Positions 7,767-16,805 are shown, counted from the first letter of the stretch. The stretch is 64,000 nucleotides of DNA from Streptomyces roseirectus (GCF_014489635.1 NZ_CP060828.1:8544001-8608000); one strand, 5' to 3'. Made by a program: numbers and translations. Notes: generated by a model not told the origin, from the letters alone.

Positions 7767-8908
7767 GGCTGGATCTCCCAGCGCCGCTCGGCCAGGAACG
7801 CGGCGGCGGCCTTGTCCACGGTCTCCTGGTCGGTCCCGGTCGCGCGCAGCACTCCCAGGTAGTCCCGGTTCGTCCGGTACAGGGGGTGCGTCGAGCCGGT
7901 CTCGCGCAGCGGACGGTACGTCAGGCGCACGCCGTCCACGTCGAGGTCGGTCGCGGGCGGGGCCGACACGAGGGTGCCCGCGCGGTCGGCGCACGGGTAG
8001 TCGAGCCGGGCGGCACCGTCGCGCCGGGCGCCGAGGTCGGCGGGGAGAGCCTGACCCAGGTGGACCTGGAGGACGTGCTCGAAGAGCGGGATGTCCAGCA
8101 GGCGGGCCAGCAGCAGGTCGCACTGGTCGCCGATCGCCCGGTAGTTGACCTCGATGATCCGCGCGCGGCCCTCGTGCACCACGAACTCGGTGTGGCAGAT
8201 CCCGAACCCGACCCCCAACGCGTCGAGCTGCGCGAGGACTTGCCCGACCACCGGCGCCGGATGCTCCGGAACGAACGTCATCCGCTCCTCGATGAACACC
8301 GGCGGCGCCGACACCTCGGTGTGGAACCCGCCCAGCACATGCCGGACGTGCCCGTCCCCCAGCGTCTCCAACGTGTACAGCTCGCCCGGCAGGTACTCCT
8401 CGACGACCAGCACGCTCCCCGGCCGCCGCGCGAAGATCTCCCCGGCCCGCGCCACCAACTCCTCGGGCCCGCCCACGAGAACGACGTCCTCACTGGCGAC
8501 CCCTTCCCGGGGCTTCAGGACACAGGGGTACGGCGCGTCGAGCGCGACGGGCGCGCTGATCTCGACGGACCAGACATCCCCCAGCCACCGCCGCATCTCC
8601 GCCTTGTCCTTGCACCGCAACGCGGCCCGCCAGTCCTTCCCGGGAAGCCCGAAGTAGTCGGCGGCGAGGGCGGCTTGGACCTGAAGATGATCGCTGTTGG
8701 TGAAGATCCCGTCCGGCCGGTGATGCCCGGAGACCGCCGAGACAACAGCCCGGAAGTCCCGCACATCACAGGCGAGCACATCCAACCCGGGATAAGACTC
8801 AGGCTGATCGGTGAGCACAGTCACCTCAAGCCCGAGCCGAGCAGCAGCGGGCAGAAATCCATCGGCGACGGAATCAGTGGGGTTGAGGGCAAGAAGGTAG
8901 AGACGCAC
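7763..8908 (-). CDS. ATP-grasp carboxylate-amine ligase (PvsA-like)
   Basis: A 381-residue ATP-grasp enzyme. The N-terminal Rossmann-like part begins VRLYLLALNPTDSVADGF; the central part has CKDKAEMRRWL, YPCVLKPREGVASEDV (the lysine of the grasp loop), VVEEYLPGELYTLE and a C-terminal FVVHEGRARIIEVNYRAIGDQ with the magnesium-binding E and N. Such ligases couple a carboxylate to an amine through an acyl phosphate; in vibrioferrin the PvsA ligase is thought to contribute the alanine/2-oxoglutarate half. The GTG at 8908 is chosen over an upstream open extension because the region before it holds a dispersed Streptomyces repeat and low-complexity residues. It opens the five-gene biosynthetic block. 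Confidence 0.86.
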   Translation of the reverse strand: MRLYLLALNPTDSVADGFLPAAARLGLEVTVLTDQPESYPGLDVLACDVRDFRAVVSAVSGHHRPDGIFTNSDHLQVQAALAADYFGLPGKDWRAALRCKDKAEMRRWLGDVWSVEISAPVALDAPYPCVLKPREGVASEDVVLVGGPEELVARAGEIFARRPGSVLVVEEYLPGELYTLETLGDGHVRHVLGGFHTEVSAPPVFIEERMTFVPEHPAPVVGQVLAQLDALGVGFGICHTEFVVHEGRARIIEVNYRAIGDQCDLLLARLLDIPLFEHVLQVHLGQALPADLGARRDGAARLDYPCADRAGTLVSAPPATDLDVDGVRLTYRPLRETGSTHPLYRTNRDYLGVLRATGTDQETVDKAAAAFLAERRWEIQP

Positions 8909-8950
8909 AGGTGAGGGGCTTCCGCTCAAAAGTTGGGGGGGAGACGAGGT

Positions 8951-9045
8951 TTTTAGGGGCGCGGGGCTGTGCCGATATGCGGCTCCGCCGCGTGGGCGCG
9001 ACCAGCCACAACGGACCCGCAGCCGCCCCACACCCCGCAAAACCA
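8951..9045. repeat. Dispersed Streptomyces GC-rich hairpin element (REP-like)
   Basis: The stretch starting TTTTAGGGGCGCGGGGCTGT, continuing GATATGCGGCTCCGCCGCG and then GTGGGCGCGACCAGCCAC, is a sequence type I have seen scattered in intergenic DNA of many Streptomyces genomes (from memory, not searched). It contains the perfect hairpin GCGGC-TCC-GCCGC at 8979-8991. Here it separates the lipoprotein gene from the biosynthetic genes within one run, where it could act as a partial terminator or RNA-stability element. Confidence 0.65.
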
Positions 9046-9049
9046 CCCG

Positions 9050-10084
9050 CTACTGCGCAGCCGGCAGCGCAACCCCCGTCGCCTTGGCGACGTCCTTCAG
9101 CATCTGCTCCGCCGCCTGAACCCCGATCCCGGACATCCACGTCTCATCCGGAACGTTGAACACCTTCCCCGCCTTCACGGCAGGCAGGGACTTCCACACG
9201 GGGTTGGACGTGACCTGCTTCTCCTGCGTCTTGTCCGGCGTGTCCGCGGTCGTCACGAAGATCAGATCCGCGTCGGCCTGATCGATCTGCTCGGGGCTGA
9301 CGTCCTTCATCGTCACCGTCGGGTCCGTGGACACCTGGGAGGACGGCCGGGCGAACCCGATGTCGTTGAGCACGACCCCGCTGTAGGAGTTGGACTGGTA
9401 GAGCCGCGTGGGCCCGGCGATGAACCGCACGACGGAGACGACGGGCATCTTCCCGCCGTCCTTCTTCTTGATCTCCGCGCCGAGCGCGGCGGCCTGCGTC
9501 TCGTACTTCTTCAGCGCGGCGGCGGCCTCGGCCTCGCGGCCCAGCGCCTGCGCGTGCACCGCGAGGTTCTGCTTCCAGACCCCGCCGGTGGTGGCGGTGA
9601 ACACGGTCGGCGCGATGGCGCTGAGCTTGTCGTAGACCTTCTCGTGCCGGACCTTGGAGGACAGGATCAGGTCGGGCTTGAGCGCGGCGATCTTCTCCAG
9701 GTTCGGTTCGAGGAGCGGACCGACGTCCTGGGTGCCGCCCAGCTCGCCCTTGAGGTAGGTCGGGAAGCCGCCCTCGGTCTTGAAGTGCGGCGGCACGGCG
9801 CCGACGGGGTCGAGGCCGAGCAGCGTCACGTCGTCCAGCTCACCGGTGTCGAGGACGACGACCCGCTTGGGCTTCGAGGGGATCTTGACGTCCCCCATGG
9901 CCGTCTTCACGGTTCTGGGGAAGCCGGCGGAGGCACCGGGCGACGCATCGGACGCGGCCTTGGACGAATCGTTTCCGCTGTCGCTGCTGCCGCACCCGGT
10001 GAGGACGAGGGCGCCGAGCACGACAGCGACGGGAACGGCCTTCAGCTGACCGATTTTGGGCAGGGTGGAGCGCATGGCGAACAT
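9050..10084 (-). CDS. Iron-siderophore ABC transporter substrate-binding lipoprotein
   Basis: A 344-residue extracytoplasmic binding protein of the FhuD/FepB class. The N-terminal lipoprotein signal ends in the lipobox LTGC (within VVLGALVLTGCGSS), followed by a Ser/Asp/Gly linker. The mature part shows the two-lobe layout joined by one long helix: PKRVVVLDTGELDDVTLLGL, then LEPNLEKIAALKPDLIL, a helix with LGREAEAAAALKKYE, and a C-terminal lobe ending VQAAEQMLKDVAKATG. The ATG at 10084 lies 31 nt after the ATPase gene in the same direction, so it completes a four-gene importer. Its ligand is most likely the ferric form of the siderophore made by the adjoining genes. Confidence 0.9.
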   Translation of the reverse strand: MFAMRSTLPKIGQLKAVPVAVVLGALVLTGCGSSDSGNDSSKAASDASPGASAGFPRTVKTAMGDVKIPSKPKRVVVLDTGELDDVTLLGLDPVGAVPPHFKTEGGFPTYLKGELGGTQDVGPLLEPNLEKIAALKPDLILSSKVRHEKVYDKLSAIAPTVFTATTGGVWKQNLAVHAQALGREAEAAAALKKYETQAAALGAEIKKKDGGKMPVVSVVRFIAGPTRLYQSNSYSGVVLNDIGFARPSSQVSTDPTVTMKDVSPEQIDQADADLIFVTTADTPDKTQEKQVTSNPVWKSLPAVKAGKVFNVPDETWMSGIGVQAAEQMLKDVAKATGVALPAAQ

Positions 10085-10115
10085 GGAGGGTTGGTCTTTC
10101 TCTCGGTGGGACGGG

Positions 10116-10928
10116 TCAGTCGCGCGACGCGGCGGAGTGCCGCACCGCACTGCTCTTGGGGATGACCAGCGGGGTGCCGGTCTCCGGATCGGGGACGATC
10201 CGGCAGTCGACGTCGAACACGGACTTCACGAGTTCCGCGTCGAGCACGTCGCCGGGCGGCCCGGCGGCGGCGAGGCGGCCGTCCTTGAGGACGACCATGT
10301 GATCGGCGTACCGGGCGGCCTGCCCGAGGTCGTGCAGGACCATGACGACGGTCCGCCCGGCCTCGGCGTGCAGCGAGGCCACGAGGTCGAGGACGTCGAG
10401 CTGGTGGCGCAGGTCGAGGAACGTCGTCGGCTCGTCGAGCAGCAGCAGCTCGGTGTCCTGGGCCAGCGCCAGCGCGATCCAGGCGCGTTGGCGCTGCCCG
10501 CCGGAGAGCTGGTCGACGGGCTGGTCGCGCAGCGCGGCCGTGCCCGTGCGGGCCAGCGCCTCCTCGACGGCGGCCTGGTCGGCGGCGGACCACGGGCTCA
10601 GCAGCCGCTGGTGCGGGTAGCGCCCGAGCCGGACCAGCGCCTCGACGGTGATCGCCTCGGGCGTCACCGGCTGCTGCGGCAGCAGCCCCATGCGCCGGGC
10701 CAGCGTCCGCGCGTCCATGCGGTGGATGTCGGCGCCGTCGAGGGTGACGGTCCCGGCGGCCGGGGTGAGGAGCCGGCTCAGCCCGCGCAGCAGGGTCGAC
10801 TTGCCGCACGCGTTGGGCCCGACGATCGCCGTGACCGCCCCGCCGGGCAGCGTGAGGTCGAGGCCGTCGACGACGGTCCGCTCGCCGTAGCGCAGCCCGA
10901 GTCCCTGGGTGGTGAGCTGGTTGGTCAT
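10116..10928 (-). CDS. Iron-siderophore ABC transporter ATP-binding protein
   Basis: A 270-residue FecE/FhuC-type ATPase. Walker A is GPNACGKST, an unusual A-C in place of the common G-S/A-G; the signature is LSGGQRQRAW; Walker B is LLLLDEPTTFLDL, with the LDLRHQ D-loop typical of siderophore importers; and the switch histidine is in VMVLHDLGQA. The ATG at 10928 shares one base with the permease stop (TGATG). It powers uptake through the two adjacent FecCD-type permeases on the cytoplasmic face. Confidence 0.95.
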   Translation of the reverse strand: MTNQLTTQGLGLRYGERTVVDGLDLTLPGGAVTAIVGPNACGKSTLLRGLSRLLTPAAGTVTLDGADIHRMDARTLARRMGLLPQQPVTPEAITVEALVRLGRYPHQRLLSPWSAADQAAVEEALARTGTAALRDQPVDQLSGGQRQRAWIALALAQDTELLLLDEPTTFLDLRHQLDVLDLVASLHAEAGRTVVMVLHDLGQAARYADHMVVLKDGRLAAAGPPGDVLDAELVKSVFDVDCRIVPDPETGTPLVIPKSSAVRHSAASRD

Positions 10929-11968
10929 CAGGTGTTCCTCTTCACGTTCACGGGCGAGGACTGCCGCAGCATCAGCACGAGCAGCCAGGGCGCCCCCAGG
11001 GTCGCGGTCACGGCGCCGACGGGCAGCCCCTCGACCGGCAGGAGGTGCTGGACGACGAGGTCGGAGGCGAGCAGCAGCACCGCCCCGGTCAGCGCGGCCA
11101 GCGCGAGCGTCACGGCGGTCGGCGGCCCCGTCAGGAACCGCACGATGTGCGGCACGGCGAGCGCCACGAAGGTGACGGGCCCGGCGAGCGCGGCGGCGAG
11201 CGAGGCCAGCACGACGGCCAGGACGAGGAGTTGCAGGCGCGCCCGGGATGTGTTCAGCCCGAGGGCGCCCGCCGAGTCGTCCCCGAGGTCGAGGACCGCG
11301 AGCCGCCGGTTCATCACCAGCGCCACGCCCAGCGCGACGACCATCGCCGACGCCCCGCCCCACACCTCGGTCCAGGTCCGCCCGTACACCGATCCGGTCG
11401 TCCACTGGAGCGCGGACCCGGCGAGTTCCGCCGGGAAGCGGACGATCATCAGGTTGACGCCGGCCGCGAGCGCCGCCTGCACGGCGAGGCCGGTGAGGAC
11501 GAGGCGGGTGACGGCGAGTCCGGAGCCCCAGTTGAAGACGCCGAGCAGCAGCGCGGCGAGGAGGCCGCCGCCGAGCGCGCCGAGCGGGATGAGGGTCTGG
11601 GCGGCGCCGGTCGCCAGCAGCGCCACCGCGCCGAGGGACGCGCCGCCGGTGACGCCCATGACGTCCGGCGAGGCGAGCGGGTTGCGGAACAGGCGTTGCA
11701 GCACGCACCCGGCGGCGCCGAGCCCGGCTCCGGCGACGATCGCCGCGAACGCGCGGGGCGCCCGGAACTCCTGGACGACCAGGACGTCCCCGGGGTCCCC
11801 GAGCCCGACCAGCGCGCGCAGGGCGGTGCCGGCGGGGATGGCCATCGTGCCGGTGGTCAGGGAGAACGTCAGCAGGGCGACCAGCAGGGCCAGTCCGGTG
11901 CCCGCGAGGACCAGGACGCGCCGGCGCCGGCGGACTTGGGGTGGAACCTTGACGGCGAGCGTGCTCAT
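10928..11968 (-). CDS. FecCD-type iron-siderophore permease (second subunit)
   Basis: A 346-residue polytopic membrane protein of the BtuC/FecCD family with about ten helices. Typical segments are GAGLGAAGCVLQRLFRNPLASPDVMGVTGGASLGAV (family N-terminal core, shown here only by its ends GAGLGAAGC and LASPDVMG), ALGLNTSRARLQLL (coupling helix region that docks on the ATPase) and GPVTFVALAVPHIVRFL. The ATG at 11968 overlaps the first permease stop by 4 nt. The positively charged RRRRR after residue 13 sets the N-terminus inside. It pairs with the 11965-12993 product as a heterodimer. Confidence 0.93.
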   Translation of the reverse strand: MSTLAVKVPPQVRRRRRVLVLAGTGLALLVALLTFSLTTGTMAIPAGTALRALVGLGDPGDVLVVQEFRAPRAFAAIVAGAGLGAAGCVLQRLFRNPLASPDVMGVTGGASLGAVALLATGAAQTLIPLGALGGGLLAALLLGVFNWGSGLAVTRLVLTGLAVQAALAAGVNLMIVRFPAELAGSALQWTTGSVYGRTWTEVWGGASAMVVALGVALVMNRRLAVLDLGDDSAGALGLNTSRARLQLLVLAVVLASLAAALAGPVTFVALAVPHIVRFLTGPPTAVTLALAALTGAVLLLASDLVVQHLLPVEGLPVGAVTATLGAPWLLVLMLRQSSPVNVKRNT

Positions 11969-12993
11969 CGGGCCGCCTTCCGCGCGAGCAGGGCCAGCAG
12001 GGGCGCGCCCAGGAAGGCCGTCACGATGCCGACCTCCAGTTCGGAGGGGCGGATCACCAGGCGGCCCAGGACGTCGGCGGTGAGCAGCAGCACCGGCCCC
12101 GCGATCAGGCAACCGGGCACCAGCAGCCGGTGATCGCCGCCCAGCAGCGGCCGCACGAGGTGTGGCGCGGCCAGTCCGATGAACGCGACCGGTCCCGCGA
12201 CGGCGACCGAGGACCCGGCGAGCAGGACGACCGCGATGCCGCCCGCGAGCCGTACCCGGCCGACCGGCACGCCCAGCGCGGCCGCCGCGTCGTCGCCCAG
12301 CGCGAGGGTGTTGAGCGCGGGGGAGACGGCCAGGGCGAGCAGGAGACCGAGGATCAGCGTCGGCAGCACCTGCCACAGCGCGGACAGCGGGCGTTCGGCG
12401 AGCGACCCGGCGAGCCAGAAGCGGGCCTCGTCCAGGGTGCGCTGGTTGAGGAGCATCACGGCGGACGTCCAGGAGAGCAGGACCATCCGCAGGACGGTTC
12501 CGCCGAGCGCCAGGTGGAGGGGGTTGATGTCGCCGGAGCGCCGGGCCAGCGCCTGGGCGAACAGGGCGGCGCCGGCCGCGCCCGCGAAGGCGAACCAGAC
12601 GTACTGCACCGGGGTGTCGAGCCCCAGCGCGTAGATCGCGACGACGACCGCGAGGCCCGCTCCCGCGTCGATGCCGAGGGTGGTCGGCGAGGCGATCGGG
12701 TTGCGGGTGATCCCCTGCGCGACGGCACCGGCGACGCCGAGCGCGGCGCCGACGAACAGGCCGATGACCGTGCGCGGCAGGCGCAGGCCGGTCACGACGA
12801 GGGCGTCACGGCCGTGCGCGTCGCCGAACAGCGCGCCGGTCACGGTCGACAGGGGCACCGAGCGCGCGCCGAGCGCGAGGCTCAGCGCCGCGCACAGCAC
12901 CAACGCGCCGATGCCCAGGGCGAACAGGGAGATGTGCCGGAAGGCACGGGAGGACACACCTGTGGGTGGTGTGTCCCGAAGGGTCGCAGTCAC
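11965..12993 (-). CDS. FecCD-type iron-siderophore permease (first subunit)
   Basis: A 342-residue FecCD permease, first gene of the minus-strand run. It shows GAALGVAGAVAQGITRNP and ASPTTLGIDAGAGLAVV in the N-terminal half, LALGDDAAAALGV in the ATPase-contact region and VAFIGLAAPHLVRPLLGG near the C-terminus, all family hallmarks. The start is GTG at 12993; there is no good ribosome binding site because a promoter -10 hexamer (TAAGCT, 13002-13007) ends only nine bases before it, so the transcript may begin at or almost at the start codon. Iron control through the box at 13005-13023 is expected. Confidence 0.92.
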   Translation of the reverse strand: MTATLRDTPPTGVSSRAFRHISLFALGIGALVLCAALSLALGARSVPLSTVTGALFGDAHGRDALVVTGLRLPRTVIGLFVGAALGVAGAVAQGITRNPIASPTTLGIDAGAGLAVVVAIYALGLDTPVQYVWFAFAGAAGAALFAQALARRSGDINPLHLALGGTVLRMVLLSWTSAVMLLNQRTLDEARFWLAGSLAERPLSALWQVLPTLILGLLLALAVSPALNTLALGDDAAAALGVPVGRVRLAGGIAVVLLAGSSVAVAGPVAFIGLAAPHLVRPLLGGDHRLLVPGCLIAGPVLLLTADVLGRLVIRPSELEVGIVTAFLGAPLLALLARKAAR

Positions 12994-13001
12994 GAGGGGT
13001 G

Positions 13002-13031
13002 AGCTTAGGTTAGGCTTCCTTTAGTTTTCAA
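13002..13031 (-). promoter_or_regulatory. Promoter of the siderophore uptake/biosynthesis run
   Basis: On the minus strand a -35 TTGAAA (13026-13031) and a -10 TAAGCT (13002-13007) are separated by 18 nt, a good fit to vegetative sigma promoters. The predicted start site is within a few bases of the GTG of the first permease (12993), so the mRNA is leaderless or nearly so. The iron box fills the spacer and overlaps the -10. Confidence 0.6.
13005..13023. promoter_or_regulatory. Iron box (DmdR/IdeR-type operator)
   Basis: TTAGGTTAGGCTTCCTTTA matches 15 of 19 positions of the actinobacterial iron box TTAGGTTAGGCTAACCTAA, including the whole left half. It lies between the divergent permease (start 12993) and ferric reductase (start 13131) and overlaps the core promoter of the former. 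Binding of Fe(II)-loaded DmdR/IdeR would block transcription under iron sufficiency. The consensus is from established knowledge; the match is counted by eye. Confidence 0.75.
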
Positions 13032-13130
13032 CCGCCTGTGAAATCGCTGTGCTCGCTCTTGCGATCTTCACACCTTACGTCGCGGTTGGGAACACCCCCG
13101 GACCGGAAACCTCTCAGTGTGGAGCGCCAC

Positions 13131-13838
13131 ATGCCCGTCACCGACGTCCTGCGCCGGCTCACCGGTCTCTGCGACGTCCTCGACGTCCAGGTCACCGACG
13201 GCGAGTTGACCGGCGTCGATGTCCTCGCCGACCCCGGCGCCCTCGTCGACGCCGAGGCCGCCCGCATCGAGGACCGGTACGGCGTCCGCGTCCCCCGGCA
13301 CGTCGCCGCCTCCCGCGCCCTGCACGACTACGCCTGGTCGGCCGCCCTCCTCATCACCGGCCCCTGGTTCCTCGGGCACCGCGTCCCCCTCGTGCGCCCC
13401 GGCGACCTGCGCGCCGACCTCGCCGGCGCCTCCTACCTCGTCCGCCCCACCGGCCGCGACCTCGACGACCCCGACCCGCGCGCCGCCGTCGCCGCCCACA
13501 TGGCACCCGTCCTGGCGGCGTTCGCCCCGCTGACCAGGCGGGGTTCGCGCGCGCTCTGGGGCATGGTCGGCGACGACCTCGTCTCCGGACTCTGGTACCT
13601 GGGCCGGGTGCTCGGCCGCGAGGACGACGGCATCCGCGCCGCGAGCGAGCTGTTGCCGGGCCCGGTGGCCCCCTATCCGGCGGGCGCCGGGTTCCGCAAC
13701 CTCGTTGCGCCGGACGGCAGTTGCCATCCGACGCGGACGCGCGCCGGGTGCTGCATGTTCTACGCGATCCGCCCGGCGGAGGCGTGCGGGACGTGCCCGC
13801 GCACCTCCGACGCCGAACGCCTGCGCAGACTGGGCTAG
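13131..13838 (+). CDS. FhuF-type ferric siderophore reductase, [2Fe-2S] protein
   Basis: A 235-residue cytoplasmic protein whose C-terminus holds the FhuF cluster-binding pattern C-C-x10-C-x2-C (C207, C208, C219, C222 in [18 protein letters not shown]). Proteins of this type reduce ferric siderophores to release Fe(II). Upstream segments such as [19 protein letters not shown] and [14 protein letters not shown] fit the family. I took the ATG at 13131 (GGAG 7-10 nt upstream); an in-frame GTG at 13119 is the alternative. It is divergent from the importer genes and shares their iron-box region. Its stop overlaps the stop of the convergent ABC exporter (shared CTAG). Confidence 0.88.
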   Translation: MPVTDVLRRLTGLCDVLDVQVTDGELTGVDVLADPGALVDAEAARIEDRYGVRVPRHVAASRALHDYAWSAALLITGPWFLGHRVPLVRPGDLRADLAGASYLVRPTGRDLDDPDPRAAVAAHMAPVLAAFAPLTRRGSRALWGMVGDDLVSGLWYLGRVLGREDDGIRAASELLPGPVAPYPAGAGFRNLVAPDGSCHPTRTRAGCCMFYAIRPAEACGTCPRTSDAERLRRLG

Positions 13839-15619
13839 TTGACTGGTTGCTCCGGCGAATCATCCGCCGCCAGGAACTGCGTCGCCGCCAGCTCCGCGTA
13901 CAGCGGGTCCGCGCCCACGAGTTCACGGTGCGTACCCACGGCGCGGACCCGGCCCGCCTCCATGACGACGATCCGGTCGGCCATGGTGACCGTCGACAGG
14001 CGGTGCGCGACGACGAGGACGGTCGTCGAGCGGGCCACATCGGCGACGGTGTCCCGCAGCGCCGCCTCGTTCACCGCGTCCAGTTGCGAGGTCGCCTCGT
14101 CGAGCATCAGCAGCCGGGGCCGGCGCAACAACGCCCGTGCGATCGCCACACGTTGGCGTTCACCGCCGGAGAGCTTCGTCCCCCGGTGCCCCACCAACGT
14201 CTCCAGCCCCTGCGGCAGTCGAGCCACCAGACCGTCCAACCGGGTCGTCTTCACCACCCGTCGCACGGCGTCGTCGTCCGCGTCCGGGTTGCCCAGCAGC
14301 AGGTTGTCCAGCAGGGACCCCGACAGCACCGGCGCGTCCTGCTCCACGTACCCGATGGCGGACCGCAGTTCGGGCAGATCCCAGTCGGCGAGCGGACGCA
14401 CGTCCAGGGTGACGACGCCCTCCTCGGGGTCGTAGAACCGCTCGATCAGCGAGAACACGGTCGTCTTGCCCGCGCCCGAGGGGCCGACGAACGCCGTCAT
14501 GCCGCGCGCCGGCACCGTGAACGTCACCCCGTGGTGGACGAACGGCAGGTCGGCGGCGTACCGGAAACGGACGTCCGTGAAGGCGACCGAGGCCGGTTCG
14601 GCGTCGGCGCCGGGCAGCGGGGCCGGGCGGGAGGTGGGCTCGGCGGGCAGGGACAGGGCCTCCTGAATGCGCGTCAGGGCCGCCGAACCCGTCTGGTACT
14701 GGGCGATCGCGCCCACCAACTGCTGGATGGGCGACATGAGATAGAAGACGAACAGCAGGAACGCCACCAGCGTCCCGATGTCGATCGCGCCCGTCGCCAC
14801 CCGCGCCCCGCCCACCGCGAGGACCGTGATGAACGCGACCTGGATGGCGAGCCCCGCCGTGTTCCCGGCCGCCGCCGACCACATCGCCGCCCGCACGCTC
14901 TGCCGCCACGACTCCTCGGCCGCCGAGTGCAGCGTCTTCTCCTCCCGGTGCTCCGCCCCGGACGCCTTCACCGTCCGCAGCGCGCCGAGCACCCGCTCAA
15001 GCGACGCGCCCATCACCCCGACCGCGTCCTGCGCCCGCCGGCTCGCCCGGTTGATGCGCGGCACGATCAGCCCGATGACCAGCGCCGTGAACACCACCAC
15101 GCCCAGCGTCACCGCGAGCAGCACCCCGTCGACGAACCCCATCACCACGAGGGTCGCCACCAGCGTCAGCCCGCCCGTCCCGAGCCCCACCAGCGAGTCT
15201 GTCGTCACCTCCCGCAGCAGCGTCGTGTCCGAGGTGATCCGCGCCATCAGATCACCCGGCTCGGTCCGGTCCACCGCCGTGATCCGCAGCCGCAGCAGAT
15301 ACGACGACAACGCCTTGCGGGCGCCCAGCACCACCGACTCGGCGGTCCGCCGCAGCACGTACGAAGCCACCCCGCCCAGCACGGCGTCGAGGACCACCAG
15401 CCCCGTCATGAGCGCCAACTCCCCGCCGATCGGCCGGTCGTCGGAGAGGTCGGCTATCAACTCCCGTGCCACCAGCGGCAGTACGAGCCCCACCGCGCCG
15501 GCGAGCAGGGAGAGGAGGGCCCCGGCGAGCAGGGTCCGGCGGTGTGGCCGGACGTAGCCGAGGAGGAGCCGCCATGGGGGAGTGGTCCGGGGTGCGGGTC
15601 TGCTCAATGCGTCGGTCAC
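13835..15619 (-). CDS. ABC exporter, fused membrane and ATPase domains
   Basis: A 594-residue half-transporter of the MsbA/LmrA type. Six membrane helices lie in residues about 20-310 (beginning [20 protein letters not shown]), followed by an ATPase domain with Walker [10 protein letters not shown]-loop [12 protein letters not shown], signature LSGGERQR, Walker [13 protein letters not shown] and switch VVAHRLSTV. It should function as a homodimer exporting lipids, drugs or peptides. Start GTG at 15619. It is convergent with the ferric reductase and the stop codons overlap; nothing ties it functionally to the siderophore genes, although a role in export cannot be excluded. Confidence 0.92.
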   Translation of the reverse strand: MTDALSRPAPRTTPPWRLLLGYVRPHRRTLLAGALLSLLAGAVGLVLPLVARELIADLSDDRPIGGELALMTGLVVLDAVLGGVASYVLRRTAESVVLGARKALSSYLLRLRITAVDRTEPGDLMARITSDTTLLREVTTDSLVGLGTGGLTLVATLVVMGFVDGVLLAVTLGVVVFTALVIGLIVPRINRASRRAQDAVGVMGASLERVLGALRTVKASGAEHREEKTLHSAAEESWRQSVRAAMWSAAAGNTAGLAIQVAFITVLAVGGARVATGAIDIGTLVAFLLFVFYLMSPIQQLVGAIAQYQTGSAALTRIQEALSLPAEPTSRPAPLPGADAEPASVAFTDVRFRYAADLPFVHHGVTFTVPARGMTAFVGPSGAGKTTVFSLIERFYDPEEGVVTLDVRPLADWDLPELRSAIGYVEQDAPVLSGSLLDNLLLGNPDADDDAVRRVVKTTRLDGLVARLPQGLETLVGHRGTKLSGGERQRVAIARALLRRPRLLMLDEATSQLDAVNEAALRDTVADVARSTTVLVVAHRLSTVTMADRIVVMEAGRVRAVGTHRELVGADPLYAELAATQFLAADDSPEQPVN

Positions 15620-15716
15620 ACGGCCAGGCTACGGGTGGCGTGATGTCGCGCCGGGGTGATCACCAGCGCGTAGGGTCGGAGGCGGGACGGAGAGTCGCCG
15701 ACGAAAGGGGCAGCCC

Positions 15717-16805
15717 ATGGCACAGGAAGTGCGCGGAGTCATCGCGCCGGGCAAGGACGAGGCGGTACGGGTCGAGACGATCGTGATCCCCGACCCGGGA
15801 CCCGGCGAGGCCGTCGTCCGGATCCAGGCGTGCGGGGTGTGCCACACCGACCTGCACTACAAGCAGGGCGGGATCAACGACGAGTTCCCGTTCCTGCTCG
15901 GGCACGAGGCGGCGGGCGTCGTGGAGTCGGTCGGCGAGGGCGTCACCGACGTCGCGCCCGGTGACTTCGTGATCCTCAACTGGCGTGCGGTGTGCGGGAG
16001 TTGCCGGGCGTGTCTGCGCGGGCGCCCGTGGTACTGCTTCGACACGCACAACGCGAAGCAGAAGATGACCCTCGCGTCGACGGGCCAGGAACTGTCCCCG
16101 GCGCTCGGGATCGGGGCGTTCGCGGAGAAGACGCTCGTCGCCGCCGGGCAGTGCACCAAGGTCGACCCGTCGGTGTCCCCGGCCGTCGCCGGGCTCCTCG
16201 GCTGCGGCGTGATGGCCGGCATCGGCGCCGCCATCAACACCGGCAACGTCGGACGCGGGGACAGCGTCGCCGTCATCGGCTGCGGCGGCGTCGGGGACGC
16301 GGCGATCGCCGGGGCGAACCTGGCCGGCGCCGCGCGGATCATCGCCGTCGACATCGACGACCGCAAGCTCGCCAAGGCCCGCGAACTCGGCGCCACGCAC
16401 ACCGTCAACTCCCGTGGCACGGACGCCGTCGAGGCGATCCGGGAGCTGACGGGCGGGTTCGGCGCGGACGTCGTGATCGAGGCGGTCGGCAGGCCGGAGA
16501 CGTACCAGCAGGCGTTCTACGCACGGGACCTGGCCGGCACGGTCGTTCTCGTCGGCGTCCCCACGCCCGAGATGAAGCTCGAACTCCCGCTGCTGGACGT
16601 CTTCGGACGCGGCGGCTCCCTCAAGTCGTCCTGGTACGGCGACTGCCTGCCCTCACGGGACTTCCCGATGCTGATCGACCTGCACCTCCAAGGTCGCCTG
16701 CCCCTGGACGCGTTCGTCACCGAGACCATCCAACTCGACGAGGTGGAGAAGGCGTTCGAGCGGATGCATGAAGGCGACGTCCTGCGTTCGGTGGTGGTCC
16801 TCTGA
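15717..16805 (+). CDS. mscR: S-(hydroxymethyl)mycothiol dehydrogenase / S-nitrosomycothiol reductase
   Basis: A 362-residue zinc-dependent medium-chain dehydrogenase. [10 protein letters not shown] supplies the catalytic zinc cysteine, [15 protein letters not shown] the conserved glutamate region, [15 protein letters not shown] the four structural-zinc cysteines, and [13 protein letters not shown] the NAD-binding loop. The length and motifs match MscR of actinobacteria, which oxidises the formaldehyde adduct of mycothiol and reduces S-nitrosomycothiol in the cytoplasm. AAAGGGG precedes the ATG. It overlaps the metallo-hydrolase gene by one base (TGATG); the same pairing is known next to mycobacterial mscR, supporting the assignment. 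Confidence 0.93.
   Translation: MAQEVRGVIAPGKDEAVRVETIVIPDPGPGEAVVRIQACGVCHTDLHYKQGGINDEFPFLLGHEAAGVVESVGEGVTDVAPGDFVILNWRAVCGSCRACLRGRPWYCFDTHNAKQKMTLASTGQELSPALGIGAFAEKTLVAAGQCTKVDPSVSPAVAGLLGCGVMAGIGAAINTGNVGRGDSVAVIGCGGVGDAAIAGANLAGAARIIAVDIDDRKLAKARELGATHTVNSRGTDAVEAIRELTGGFGADVVIEAVGRPETYQQAFYARDLAGTVVLVGVPTPEMKLELPLLDVFGRGGSLKSSWYGDCLPSRDFPMLIDLHLQGRLPLDAFVTETIQLDEVEKAFERMHEGDVLRSVVVL

Noticed and set aside
8951..9045. A second iron box before the biosynthetic genes (TTAGGGGC)
   Set aside because: Only the TTAGG pentamer matches; the surrounding DNA is the dispersed repeat and has no dyad of the iron-box type.
13835..15619. ABC exporter as part of the siderophore system
   Set aside because: It lies convergent and outside the iron-box unit, and the cluster already has an MFS exporter; no sequence evidence links them.
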